This document shows, in pieces, positions 50,386 through 60,156 of a stretch of DNA of 64,000 nt (position 1 is its first letter; each line of letters starts with the position of its first letter). The notes beneath the pieces were generated by a model. It made no database searches and had not been told where the DNA came from. It saw only the letters and a list, made by a program, of their open reading frames with translations. This stretch comes from Phycicoccus jejuensis (lineage in GTDB: Bacteria > Actinomycetota > Actinomycetes > Actinomycetales > Dermatophilaceae). A program made the translations under genes and the position numbers. The stretch lies in NCBI RefSeq assembly GCF_000720925.1, contig NZ_JOEE01000002.1, positions 310,001-374,000 on the forward strand, written 5' to 3'.

Positions 50386-50696
50386 GCCCCGTCCCGCCGC
50401 AGGACGTCCGGAAGGCGGCGAAGCGCGCGGTCGGGTGGATCGAGGACGGCAAGGCCGGCAAGGGCTTCACCGACACCGGGCGCAAGCGGGCGCACCAGCT
50501 CGCCGACGGCGACGACGTGAGCGCCGACGTCCTCAAGCGGATGCGCGACTACTTCTCGCGCCACGCCGGCGACAAGGACGCCGAGGGCTTCCGGCGCGGG
50601 TCGGACGGCTACCCCAGCCCCGGACGGGTCGCGTGGGACGCCTGGGGCGGCGACGCCGGCGAGCGCTGGGCCAACCGCAAGAGCAACGGCGGCTGA
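50382..50696 (+). CDS. small conserved protein of unknown function
   Basis: A 104-residue basic, Lys/Arg/Asp-rich protein coupled to the DUF2945 gene. I do not recognise a named domain with confidence. Visible are a helical N-terminal part (KAAKRAVGWIEDGKAGKGFTDTGRKRA), a LKRMRDYFSRH helix and a C-terminal PSPGRVAWDAWGGDAGERW segment; the AWDAWGGDAG block resembles a short motif seen in some phage-linked proteins. GTG start. Stress or DNA association is only a guess. Confidence 0.75.
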   Translation: MSPVPPQDVRKAAKRAVGWIEDGKAGKGFTDTGRKRAHQLADGDDVSADVLKRMRDYFSRHAGDKDAEGFRRGSDGYPSPGRVAWDAWGGDAGERWANRKSNGG

Positions 50697-50730
50697 CCCC
50701 TCCCTGCCGCGTCCGGGTGACCCTCTCCCC

Positions 50731-50770
50731 GCCCGGGAGCCCTTCTTCCCGCCCGGGAGCCCCTCCTCCC
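50731..50770. repeat. two tandem 20-bp repeats
   Basis: GCCCGGGAGCCCTTCTTCCC and GCCCGGGAGCCCCTCCTCCC lie back to back and differ at two positions. Located after the small basic protein gene, in the 311-bp gap 50697-51007. Confidence 0.6.
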
Positions 50771-50792
50771 GACGCCCCCCCGACCCCGACTG

Positions 50793-50853
50793 ATTGCCCA
50801 TCCGCCACCTCCCGGAGCCCTCTCGAGCCCTTCCGAGGTGGCGGATGGGCAAT
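50793..50853. terminator. 18-bp perfect inverted repeat with 25-base loop
   Basis: Arms 50793-50810 and 50836-50853 (ATTGCCCATCCGCCACCT and its inverse). Probably ends the DUF2945 operon. Confidence 0.65.
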
Positions 50854-50922
50854 ATGTGGGCCAAGTCAGGGTCCGGGATGCCGAATCGGGACGTCGCGCG
50901 GTCGCGCGGTCGTCCGGTCGGC

Positions 50923-50952
50923 TTGTGCTGGTGTGAGCGGTTCTGATCGAAT
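50923..50952 (+). promoter_or_regulatory. promoter and candidate operator of the SIS-aldolase operon
   Basis: TTGTGC (50923-50928), 18 bases, TCGAAT (50947-50952). TGAGCG (50934-50939) sits between the two boxes and TGATCGAA (50944-50951) overlaps the -10, matching half sites upstream of the importer operon at 42.7 kb. Confidence 0.4.
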
Positions 50953-51007
50953 GAGGAGGCGTTCGCGCACATCCGCTCGTCCGCCTCGCCCGGCCGAAGG
51001 ACACCGC

Positions 51008-51886
51008 ATGCCCACCACGCACGTCGCCACCGAGATCGCCTCGCAGCCGGGCTGCTGGACGGAGGCGGCCACGCTCGCCGGCACGGTCGCCCACCGCCTG
51101 CCCCGCGAGGGCGAGCGCGTCGCGGTCGTCGGGTGCGGCACGAGCTGGTTCGTCGCGATGGCCTACGCGGCGCTGCGCGAGCGGTCCGGGCACGGCGAGA
51201 CCGACGCCTTCGCGGGCAGCGAGTTCCCCACCGGGCGCCGGTACGACCGCGTCGTCGCCATCTCGCGCTCGGGCACGACGTCCGAGGTCGTCGACCTCCT
51301 CGCCGCGCTCGACGGGACGCCCGCGACGCTCCTCACCGCCGTCGAGGACTCACCGGCCGCAGACGCCGCCGACCAGGTCGTCGGGATGCCCTTCGCCGAC
51401 GAGGAGTCGGTCGTCCAGACCCGGTTCGCGACGAGCGCCCTGGCCCTCCTGCGCGCGCACCTCGGCGAGGACCTGGCCGCCGCCACCGAGGACTGCCGCG
51501 CGGCACTCGAGCTCGAGGTCGACGGCCTCCTCGACGTCGACCAGTGCACCTTCCTCGGCCGCGGCTGGACGGTCGGGCTGGCCTCCGAGGCCGCCCTCAA
51601 GACCCGCGAGGCCGCGCAGTTCTGGGCCGAGGCCTACCCCGCGATGGACTACCGGCACGGCCCGGTCTCCATCGCGCAGCCCGGCCGCCTCGTCTGGGCG
51701 TTCGGCGAGGTGCCGGACGGCCTGGCCGACGAGGTCGCCTCCACCGGAGCCCGGTTCGTGCACCACGACCTCGACCCGATGGCCGCGCTCGTCGTGGCCC
51801 AGCGGTTCGCCGTCACCCTCGCCGAGCGGCGCGGGCTCGACCCCGACCACCCGCGCTCGCTGACCCGCTCGGTCGTGCTCGGATGA
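51008..51886 (+). CDS. SIS-domain sugar-phosphate isomerase/deaminase (AgaS/GlmS-isomerase type)
   Basis: A 292-residue protein with two SIS domains. The sugar-phosphate motifs are VVGCGTSWFVAMAYAALRE (about 39-57) and AISRSGTTSEVVDLLAAL (about 86-103), then the second-domain FLGRGWTVGLASEAALKTRE. It lacks the glutamine amidotransferase half of GlmS, so it fits deaminases or isomerases such as AgaS or FrlB. Next to a class II aldolase it could convert galactosamine-6P to tagatose-6P. Its stop overlaps the aldolase ATG by 4 bp. Confidence 0.88.
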   Translation: MPTTHVATEIASQPGCWTEAATLAGTVAHRLPREGERVAVVGCGTSWFVAMAYAALRERSGHGETDAFAGSEFPTGRRYDRVVAISRSGTTSEVVDLLAALDGTPATLLTAVEDSPAADAADQVVGMPFADEESVVQTRFATSALALLRAHLGEDLAAATEDCRAALELEVDGLLDVDQCTFLGRGWTVGLASEAALKTREAAQFWAEAYPAMDYRHGPVSIAQPGRLVWAFGEVPDGLADEVASTGARFVHHDLDPMAALVVAQRFAVTLAERRGLDPDHPRSLTRSVVLG

Positions 51887-52701
51887 CCGACGCCGTCGCG
51901 CAGGCCCGCGCCGGCGGCCACGGCATCGGCGCGTTCAACGTCGTCCTGCTCGAGCACGCCGAGGGCATCGTCCGCGGAGCCGAGGAGGCCGGCCTGCCGG
52001 TCGTCCTCCAGGTCAGCCAGAACACCGCGGCCTTCCACGGGGCGCTCGAGCCGGTGACGCTCGCGTCGCTCTCGCTGGCCCGCCGCGCCGCGGTGCCGGT
52101 CGTCGTGCACCTCGACCACGCCGAGGACGTCGACCTCGTCCACGAGGCCGTCGCGCTCGGTGTCGACAGCGTGATGTTCGACGGCTCCCGGCTGCCCTGG
52201 GACGACAACGTGGCGACGACCCGCGCGGTCGTCGAGCACTGCCACGCCGCGGGTGTTCGGGTCGAGGCCGAGCTCGGCGAGGTCGGCGGCAAGGACGGGG
52301 TGCACGCGCCCGGCGTCCGCACCGACCCCGCCGAGGCCGCGGCGTTCGTCGAGGCCACGGGCGTCGACTCGCTCGCCGTCGCCGTCGGCACCTCGCACGC
52401 GATGACGACCCGCGACGCCGCCGTCGACACCGACCTCGTCGCGCGCATCGCGGCCGCCGTCCCCGTGCCGCTCGTCCTCCACGGCTCCTCGGGCCTCGAC
52501 GACGCGGGCCTGGCCGCCGTCGTGCGCGCCGGGATGACGAAGGTCAACATCTCGACCCACCTCAACGCGCTCTTCACCGCCGCCGTGCGCGACGTCCTCG
52601 CCGCCGACCCCCGGGTCGTGGACCCCCGGAAGTACGTCGGACCCGGGCGCGAGGCGCTGGCCGCCGAGGTCGCGCGGCTGCTGCGCCTGCTCCACGGCTG
52701 A
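51883..52701 (+). CDS. class II fructose/tagatose-bisphosphate aldolase
   Basis: A 272-residue zinc aldolase. The zinc and phosphate motifs appear: AFNVVLLEHAEGIV, VVVHLDHAEDVDLV (first His pair), AELGEVGGKDG (Glu), VAVGTSHAMT (His) and VLHGSSGLDD (His). The length and motifs match GatY/KbaY and bacterial FbaA-like enzymes. Coupled to the SIS gene, it would split tagatose-1,6-bisphosphate into triose phosphates if the pathway is as proposed. A tagatose-6P kinase is not encoded beside it. Confidence 0.9.
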   Translation: MTDAVAQARAGGHGIGAFNVVLLEHAEGIVRGAEEAGLPVVLQVSQNTAAFHGALEPVTLASLSLARRAAVPVVVHLDHAEDVDLVHEAVALGVDSVMFDGSRLPWDDNVATTRAVVEHCHAAGVRVEAELGEVGGKDGVHAPGVRTDPAEAAAFVEATGVDSLAVAVGTSHAMTTRDAAVDTDLVARIAAAVPVPLVLHGSSGLDDAGLAAVVRAGMTKVNISTHLNALFTAAVRDVLAADPRVVDPRKYVGPGREALAAEVARLLRLLHG

Positions 52702-52813
52702 GAGCCCGAATTCCGCGGCGGGAACATCGGCACCGCTGACCGCCTTGGCCCTGAGGTGACGTGGTGCGCGCCCGACCGGTGCGCACCCACCCCGAACCGA
52801 AGGAGCTGGTGAC

Positions 52814-53674
52814 ATGGAGCAGCGTGCACTCGGAGACCTGCAGGTCGGTGCGATCGGCCTCGGCGGCATGCCGATGTCGATCGAGGGCCGCCCGGAGGAG
52901 GAGCGCTCGGTGCGCACCATCCACGCGGCGCTCGACGCCGGCGTGACCCTCGTCGACACCGCCGACGCCTACCACCGCGACGCCGGCGAGGTCGGCCACA
53001 ACGAGTCCCTCATCGCGAAGGCGCTCGGCTCGTGGAGCGGCGACGCCTCGGGCATCCTCGTCGCGACCAAGGGCGGGCACCTGCGCCCCGGCGACGGCTC
53101 GTGGACGCAGGACGGCCGGCCGGAGTACCTCAAGGAGGCGGCGAAGGCCTCGGCGCAGCGCCTCGGCGTCGACGCGATCGGGCTCTACCAGTTCCACCGT
53201 CCCGACCCGGATGTGCCGTACGCCGAGTCCGTCGGCGCGCTCCGCGACCTCCTCGACGAGGGCGTCATCCGGATGGCCGGCATCTCGAACGCGTCCGTCG
53301 CGCAGATCGACGAGGCTCAGGAGGTGCTCGGCGGGCGGCTCGTGTCGGTGCAGAACCAGTTCTCGCCGGCGTTCCGCTCCTCGCTCGAGGAGCTGCGGCA
53401 CTGCGCGGAGCTCGGCATCGCGTTCCTGCCGTGGAGCCCGCTCGGCGGCATCAAGAAGGCCTCCGGGCTCGGCGACGACCACGGCGCGTTCGCCGAGGTC
53501 GCCCGCGAGCACGGGGTGTCCCCGCACCAGGTCGCGCTCGCGTGGGAGCTCGCGCTCGCCGACGTCGTCATCCCCATCCCCGGCGCCTCGCGGCCCGAGT
53601 CCATCACCGACTCGGTCCGGGCCGCCGACCTGCGCCTGACCGCCGACGAGGTGGAGCGCCTCTCCGCCTCCTGA
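52814..53674 (+). CDS. aldo/keto reductase
   Basis: A 286-residue NADPH-dependent reductase with the (beta/alpha)8 fold. The catalytic tetrad is complete: Asp and Tyr in TLVDTADAYHRD, Lys in VATKGGH and His in LYQFHRPD. NADPH binding is seen in LPWSPLGGIKK and IPIPGASRPESI. Ribosome site AAGGAG lies 9 bases before the ATG. The natural carbonyl substrate is unknown. Likely monocistronic. Confidence 0.92.
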   Translation: MEQRALGDLQVGAIGLGGMPMSIEGRPEEERSVRTIHAALDAGVTLVDTADAYHRDAGEVGHNESLIAKALGSWSGDASGILVATKGGHLRPGDGSWTQDGRPEYLKEAAKASAQRLGVDAIGLYQFHRPDPDVPYAESVGALRDLLDEGVIRMAGISNASVAQIDEAQEVLGGRLVSVQNQFSPAFRSSLEELRHCAELGIAFLPWSPLGGIKKASGLGDDHGAFAEVAREHGVSPHQVALAWELALADVVIPIPGASRPESITDSVRAADLRLTADEVERLSAS

Positions 53675-53686
53675 CCCCGTCAGGTC

Positions 53687-53779
53687 CCACGCGTATCGGG
53701 TGACCCGACAACGCTGCGCCTCACCCCGGAACGGTTCCGGGGTGAGGCGCGGTCGTATCGGGTCACCCGATACGCGTGG
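53687..53779. terminator. large nested palindrome between convergent genes
   Basis: Outer perfect 22-base arms (53687-53708 and 53758-53779) and an inner perfect 17-base hairpin (53716-53732 and 53734-53750), with 7-base spacers on both sides. It separates the reductase and acyl-CoA dehydrogenase genes. Confidence 0.75.
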
Positions 53780-53796
53780 TGCGGGTAGGAGGGGCG

Positions 53797-54978
53797 TCAG
53801 CCGAGGTGGCCGCGGACGCTCGCGTGCCCCTTGAGGAGGTTGCGGGCGATGGTCCGACGCTGGATCTCGTCGGTGCCCTCGTAGATGCGCAGCAGCCGCA
53901 GCTCGCGGTACCAGCGCTCGAGCGGCAGCTCGCGGGTGTACCCCATCCCGCCGTGGACCTGGAGCATCCGGTCGACGATCTCGTTGGCGCGCACGCCCCC
54001 GAAGAGCTTGGCCATCGACTGCGCCTGCCGGCTGTCGCGCCCCGCATCCACCTGCCACGCCGCCGACAGCACGAGCCAGCGCAGCGCCTCGATGTCGACC
54101 GCCGAGTCGGCGATCATCCACTGGATGGCCTGCCGCTCGGCGATCGGCTGCCCGAAGGTGACGCGGTTGCGTGCCCACTCCATCCCCATCTCGACCATCC
54201 GCTCGCACCCGCCGAGCGCCCTCGCCGGCAGCAGGTAGCGGCCCTTGCCGATCCACTGCATCGCGAGCGCGAACCCCTTGCCGACCTCGCCCAGCACCGA
54301 CGACGACGGCACGCGCACCCCGTCGAAGGTCAGCGCCGCCGGGCCCCACTCGCCCATCGTGTCGATGGGGTGCGAGGTCCAGCCGCGCTCGCGGTCGACG
54401 AGGAAGCAGGTCACCGACTCACCGGTGCGGCCCTCGCGGTGGGCCTCGGCGTCGGTCACCGCGAAGACCATGACGAAGTCGGCCTCGTGCCCGCCGGTGA
54501 TGAAGGTCTTCTCACCGGTGATCACCCAGTCGTCGCCGTCGCGGTCTGCCTTGGTCCGGATGGCGCGCGCGTCGGAGCCGGCGCCCGGCTCGGTGATGGC
54601 GAAGCAGCTGCGGCGCGTCCCCTCGATCGTCGGGCGCAGGTAGGCCTCCTGCTGCTCGGGCGAGGCGTGGAAGAGGATGTTGTCGGCGTCGCCGGCGAAC
54701 CGGAACGGCACGAACGAACGGCCCAGCTCGACCTCGACGAGGGCGGCCATGACCGCCGACAGGCCCATCCCGCCGTGCTCCTCGGGGGTGAGGACGCCGA
54801 AGAAGCCGGACTCCCGCGCCGTGGCCTGGAGCCGGGCGAGCTCCTCGGCCGGCAGGCCGCGCTCGTGGCGCCGCTCGCGGGAGAGGACGTCCTGCTCGAG
54901 CGGCATCACCTCCTTCTCGACGAAGGTCCGCACCCACTGCCGGATGTCGCGCTCGTCGTCGGTCAGGTCCAGGTCCAT
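53797..54978 (-). CDS. acyl-CoA dehydrogenase
   Basis: A 393-residue FAD flavoenzyme that introduces the alpha-beta double bond into acyl-CoAs. Signatures include CFAITEPGAGSDARAI, WVITGEKTFITGG and the C-terminal LRIYEGTDEIQRRTIARNLL, which carries the likely catalytic Glu. Length is typical. No electron-transfer flavoprotein or other beta-oxidation genes are next to it. The 468-bp upstream gap contains the 51-bp tandem repeats. Confidence 0.93.
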   Translation of the reverse strand: MDLDLTDDERDIRQWVRTFVEKEVMPLEQDVLSRERRHERGLPAEELARLQATARESGFFGVLTPEEHGGMGLSAVMAALVEVELGRSFVPFRFAGDADNILFHASPEQQEAYLRPTIEGTRRSCFAITEPGAGSDARAIRTKADRDGDDWVITGEKTFITGGHEADFVMVFAVTDAEAHREGRTGESVTCFLVDRERGWTSHPIDTMGEWGPAALTFDGVRVPSSSVLGEVGKGFALAMQWIGKGRYLLPARALGGCERMVEMGMEWARNRVTFGQPIAERQAIQWMIADSAVDIEALRWLVLSAAWQVDAGRDSRQAQSMAKLFGGVRANEIVDRMLQVHGGMGYTRELPLERWYRELRLLRIYEGTDEIQRRTIARNLLKGHASVRGHLG

Positions 54979-55109
54979 GCGGTGCGCTCCCGTCGCTCGG
55001 CGTGCCCCGGGACGTCGGTGGCCCGGGGCACCCCTCGATCATCACCCGCCCGGGCACGCGATCGGGCCGCGAGCGCCCGAGCCCTCGACCCTGTGCCCCG
55101 TTCCGTCCA

Positions 55110-55280
55110 CGAAAAGCCCGCACGTGCCGGGTTGTCGTCGCCCCCACCGCCCCCCGACCACGAAAAGCCCGCCCGTGCGGGGATATCGCTGTCCGTGACG
55201 TTCCCGGACCACGAAAAGCCCGCACGTGCGGGGATATCGCTGTCCGTGACGCTCCCGGCCCGCGAAAAGCCCGCACGTGC
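55110..55280. repeat. four tandem copies of a 51-bp repeat in a divergent region
   Basis: The core CGAAAAGCCCGCACGTGC begins at 55110, 55161, 55212 and 55263, exactly 51 bases apart. Copies 2 and 3 are nearly identical over the whole unit (including GGGGATATCGCTGTCCGTGA); copies 1 and 4 keep mainly the core. Each core holds the self-complementary CCCGCACGTGCGGG or a near version. On the minus strand it is followed by CTTTTCG, like a small terminator. No promoter was clear in the rest of 54979-55446 apart from an AAGGAG site before the next gene. Confidence 0.85.
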
Positions 55281-55446
55281 GAGGTTCGCGACCGATGAGT
55301 TCCGCCGCCGGCGCCGGTCGGACCCTCCATGAGCGCTCACCGATCCCGACCGGCCCGCACCCTTGCCGCCCTCCCGTGTCCTCGGGACACTGGTCGGCAC
55401 CGCCCCACCACCCTCCGGGGCGGGACCCCGGCGGAAGGAGCCGATC

Positions 55447-56607
55447 GTGCCTGACGCACCCATCCACCTCCTCGTGGGGACGAGCAAGGGCGCCTTCGTC
55501 CTCGACGGCGACGCCGACCGCGGCGGCTGGAGCGTCCGCGGGCCCTACTGCGACGGCTGGCCGATCAACCACGTCGTCGGCGACCCGGCGACCGGCACGA
55601 TGTGGGCCGGCGGCGGTGGCGACTGGTCCGGCGCCGGGGTCTGGCGCTCCGAGGACGCCGGACACACCTGGGAGCTGACCAAGCTGACGACGGGCCAGAT
55701 GGACGCCTGGGCCGCGAACGACCCCGGCTTCGCGCAGATGATCGGGTGGACCGAGGAGCCGGCCCCCTTCGGTGACGGCTTCTCGCAGGTCTGGTCGCTC
55801 GCCCGCGTCGGGGAGCGCCTCTACGCCGGCACCAAGCCCGCCGTCCTCCTCGCCAGCGACGACGACGGCCGCACCTGGTACGAGGTCAAGGGCCTGAGCG
55901 ACCACCCCTCGCGCCCCGACTGGAACCCCGGCGGCGCCGGTCTCGTCCTGCACTCGATCGTCGCCGACCCCCGTGACCCGGAACGGATCTGGGTCGGCAT
56001 CTCGTCGGCGGGCGTGTTCGCGACGACCGACGGCGGCGTCACGTGGGAGCGGCGCAACGACCTCGCCGACGCCGCGCAGGACGAGCCCGCCGACCACCCG
56101 GCCGGGCCGTCGGACGGGCAGGTCGGCCTCTGCGTCCACCACCTCGAGCACGCGGCCTCCGACGGCGTGCTCTACCAGCAGAACCACTACGGCGTCTGGC
56201 GCTCCGACGACGACGGCGCGACCTGGCGGGCCGCCACCGAGGGCCTGCCGTCGACCTTCGGCTTCCCGCTGTGGGCCCACCCGCGCGACGCCGACACCGT
56301 GTGGACGCTGCCGCTCAACGGCGACATGGAGGGCCGCTTCCCGCCCGATGCGGCTGCGGCCGTGTGGCGTTCGCGCGACGGCGGCCGGTCGTGGGAGGCC
56401 CGCCGCGACGGCCTGCCGCAGGAGTCGTGCTTCTTCACGGTGCTCCGCCAGGCGATGAGCGGCGACCGGCAGGAGCCCGCCGGCGTGTACTTCGGCACCA
56501 ACAGCGGGTCGGTGTTCGCGAGCCGCGACGAGGGCGACAGCTGGGACGAGGTGGCCCGTCACCTGCCGACGGTGCTGGCCGTGGAGGTCCTCGAGCCGCG
56601 AGGATGA
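55447..56607 (+). CDS. Asp-box (BNR/sialidase-like) beta-propeller protein
   Basis: A 386-residue protein with six Asp boxes of the type S-x-D-x-G-x-T/S-W: SEDAGHTWE, SDDDGRTWY, TTDGGVTWE, SDDDGATWR, SRDGGRSWE and SRDEGDSWD. This spacing suggests a six- or seven-bladed propeller like sialidases and related exo-glycosidases or Vps10-like proteins. No signal peptide and no catalytic sialidase Arg triad were recognised, so an enzymatic role is doubtful. GTG start with AAGGAG 8 bases upstream. The next gene follows after 4 bp. Confidence 0.82.
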   Translation: MPDAPIHLLVGTSKGAFVLDGDADRGGWSVRGPYCDGWPINHVVGDPATGTMWAGGGGDWSGAGVWRSEDAGHTWELTKLTTGQMDAWAANDPGFAQMIGWTEEPAPFGDGFSQVWSLARVGERLYAGTKPAVLLASDDDGRTWYEVKGLSDHPSRPDWNPGGAGLVLHSIVADPRDPERIWVGISSAGVFATTDGGVTWERRNDLADAAQDEPADHPAGPSDGQVGLCVHHLEHAASDGVLYQQNHYGVWRSDDDGATWRAATEGLPSTFGFPLWAHPRDADTVWTLPLNGDMEGRFPPDAAAAVWRSRDGGRSWEARRDGLPQESCFFTVLRQAMSGDRQEPAGVYFGTNSGSVFASRDEGDSWDEVARHLPTVLAVEVLEPRG

Positions 56608-56611
56608 GCGC

Positions 56612-57142
56612 ATGACGACGAGCACCGGCACGACGACGGTCCGCTTCACCGGCACGCCCGAGACGGTCGGCACGACCCGGCTCGTGCGCCTCCCGGAGGA
56701 CGCCAGCCGCGCGCTGCCGTCACGCGGTCAGGTCGCGGTGACGGGGACGCTCGACGGCGAGGCGTTCGAGACGGTGGTCGAGCCCGACGGGCGGCGTGGC
56801 CACTGGGTCCGGCTGCCCGACACCGCCGGTGATGCGCCGGTCGAGCTCGAGCTGGCCGTCGCCGAGGCGTGGCCCGAGCCCGAGGTCCCGGCCGACCTCG
56901 CCGGCGCGCTCGACGAGGCGCCGCAGCACATCCGCGACGTCTGGGAGGACATCACGCCGATGGCCCGCTGGGAGTGGGTGCGATGGGTCGGCGCCACGCG
57001 CAGCGCCGAAACGCGCGCCAAGCGGGTCGGCGTGAGCATCGACAAGATCGACCACGGCAAGCGCCGGCCGTGCTGCTTCGACCTGTCGTCGTGCACCGAC
57101 CCGGACGTCGCCCGCAGCGGCAAGCTGCCCGAGCCCTCCTGA
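56612..57142 (+). CDS. YdeI/OmpD-associated family protein with DUF1905-like domain
   Basis: A 176-residue protein. The N-terminal half is DUF1905-like (VRLPEDASRALPSRGQVAVTGTLDGE). The C-terminal half carries the YdeI-type helical segment (DIRDV-like QHIRDVWEDITPMARWEWVRWV and TRAKRVGVSIDKI). The family is linked to antimicrobial peptide resistance in some bacteria and otherwise uncharacterised. It starts 4 bp after the propeller gene and probably shares its message. A family A palindrome follows the stop. Confidence 0.82.
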   Translation: MTTSTGTTTVRFTGTPETVGTTRLVRLPEDASRALPSRGQVAVTGTLDGEAFETVVEPDGRRGHWVRLPDTAGDAPVELELAVAEAWPEPEVPADLAGALDEAPQHIRDVWEDITPMARWEWVRWVGATRSAETRAKRVGVSIDKIDHGKRRPCCFDLSSCTDPDVARSGKLPEPS

Positions 57143-57190
57143 CCGCGCATCCCTGCACGCCGCGCTCCCACACCACCCCGCCTCTCCGGG

Positions 57191-57236
57191 GTCGAGTGCG
57201 GAAGTGGTTGCCGGGGCAGCCACTTCCGCACTCGAC
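57191..57236. repeat. 46-bp imperfect palindrome, family A, copy 2
   Basis: Arms 57191-57210 and 57217-57236 (one mismatch); arm GTCGAGTGCGGAAGTGG. Forty of 46 bases equal copy 1 at 11648-11693. Between the convergent YdeI-like and dehydrogenase genes. Confidence 0.85.
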
Positions 57237-57259
57237 GCCCGGAGGGTGGCGCGCGGCGG

Positions 57260-58309
57260 TCAGGGGCGGAGCATCACCTTGAGGGCGCGCCGCTCGTCCA
57301 TCGCGGCGTAGCCCTCGGGGCCCTGCTCGAGGGGCAGAACGGTGTCGAAGACGCGGCCGGGGTCGACGCTGCCGTCGAGGACGCCGGGCAGCAGCTCGTC
57401 GATGTACGCGCGGGTCGGCGCGACGCCACCGGTCAGGGTCACGTTGCGGCTGAACAGGACCCGACCGACCGGCCCGTCGGTGTACTGCGGCACGCCGACG
57501 CGGCTGATGGTGCCACCGGGCCGGACGACGCCGAGGGCCTGCTCGTAGGCGGGCATCATCCCGACGCACTCGAGGACGACCTGGCTGCCGCCGTCCGTGA
57601 GGTCGCGCACCGCCTCGATGCCCTCCTCGCCGCGGGCGGCGACGACGTCGGTGGCGCCGAAGTCGCGCCCGAGGTCGGTACGGGTCGCGTGCCGACCCAT
57701 GAGGACGATGCGCTCGGCGCCCTGCTGTCGGGCGGCGAGGACGGCGAGCAGCCCGACCGCGCCGTCGCCGATGACCGTGACCGTGCTGCCCTGCGAGACC
57801 CCGCCGGTGAGGGCGGCGTGCCACCCGGTGCCGTAGACGTCCGAGAGCGTCAGCAGCGAGGCGAGCATCCGCTCGTCGGTGTCGGCGGTGATGCCGGGCA
57901 CCGGGACGAGGGTGCCGTCGGCCAGCGGCACGAGGACGGCCTCGCCCTGCCCGCCGGACGAGCCGCTGCCCTCGGTGTCACCCCACCAGCCGCCGCGGAC
58001 GCACGACGTCTGAAGCCCGGCGCGGCAGAACTCGCAGACGCCGCACGAGACGACGAAGGGGGCGATGACGAAGTCACCGGGGCGCACGGTGGCGACCTCG
58101 GACCCGACCTCCTCGACGACGCCGACGAACTCGTGGCCGATGGGGTGGCCGGCCTCGTCGCGCTCGGCGTTGTGGAAGGGGTGCAGGTCGCTGCCGCAGA
58201 TGCAGGACCGGACGACGCGGACGACCGCGTCGGTGGGACGGCGCAGGGCGGGGTCGGGTGCGTCGACGACGCGGACGTCGCCGGCCCCGAAGAGGTGGAT
58301 GGCTCGCAT
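57260..58309 (-). CDS. zinc-dependent alcohol dehydrogenase family protein
   Basis: A 349-residue medium-chain dehydrogenase. Catalytic zinc ligands are Cys in SCICGSDLHPF and the HE pair of GHEFVG; the structural zinc loop CGVCEFCRAGLQTSC is complete. The NAD(P) fold is at VTVIGDGAVGLLAVLAARQ (about 170). A glycine-rich insertion (GDTEGSGSSGGQGEAV) follows the structural site. It probably oxidises an alcohol or threonine-like substrate; not resolved. GGAGGG precedes the ATG. Confidence 0.9.
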   Translation of the reverse strand: MRAIHLFGAGDVRVVDAPDPALRRPTDAVVRVVRSCICGSDLHPFHNAERDEAGHPIGHEFVGVVEEVGSEVATVRPGDFVIAPFVVSCGVCEFCRAGLQTSCVRGGWWGDTEGSGSSGGQGEAVLVPLADGTLVPVPGITADTDERMLASLLTLSDVYGTGWHAALTGGVSQGSTVTVIGDGAVGLLAVLAARQQGAERIVLMGRHATRTDLGRDFGATDVVAARGEEGIEAVRDLTDGGSQVVLECVGMMPAYEQALGVVRPGGTISRVGVPQYTDGPVGRVLFSRNVTLTGGVAPTRAYIDELLPGVLDGSVDPGRVFDTVLPLEQGPEGYAAMDERRALKVMLRP

Positions 58310-58464
58310 CCCTCCAGTGGACACCCTCGGGACGCGTCCCGGCCAACCGGGGTCCGGACACCCGGCGTGCGCGTCCGGCCCTGCTCCGCGCGACCTGCGG
58401 TTCTCCGGGTGCGACCGCACGCGGACCCGCGCAGGTCGCCCGGAGAAGGGCAGGGGCCGCCGCC

Positions 58465-58470
58465 TACGAT
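58465..58470 (+). promoter_or_regulatory. leaderless -10 box of the second ABC-F gene
   Basis: TACGAT, 6 bases before the ATG at 58477. Confidence 0.5.
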
Positions 58471-58476
58471 CGGCGC

Positions 58477-60129
<1,653 letters not shown>

Positions 60130-60156
60130 CGGCGACCCGGCCGGAGGCCGGCCGCG

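Noticed and set aside
55110-55280. CRISPR array made of the regularly spaced repeats
   Set aside because: The sequences between cores in copies 2 and 3 are nearly identical, so they are not spacers; there are only four units and no cas genes in the window.
54963-55487. Proteins with 17-residue repeats in open frames across the 51-bp repeats
   Set aside because: A 51-bp period keeps frames open on both strands by itself. There is no good start or ribosome site, and both strands give equally repetitive peptides.
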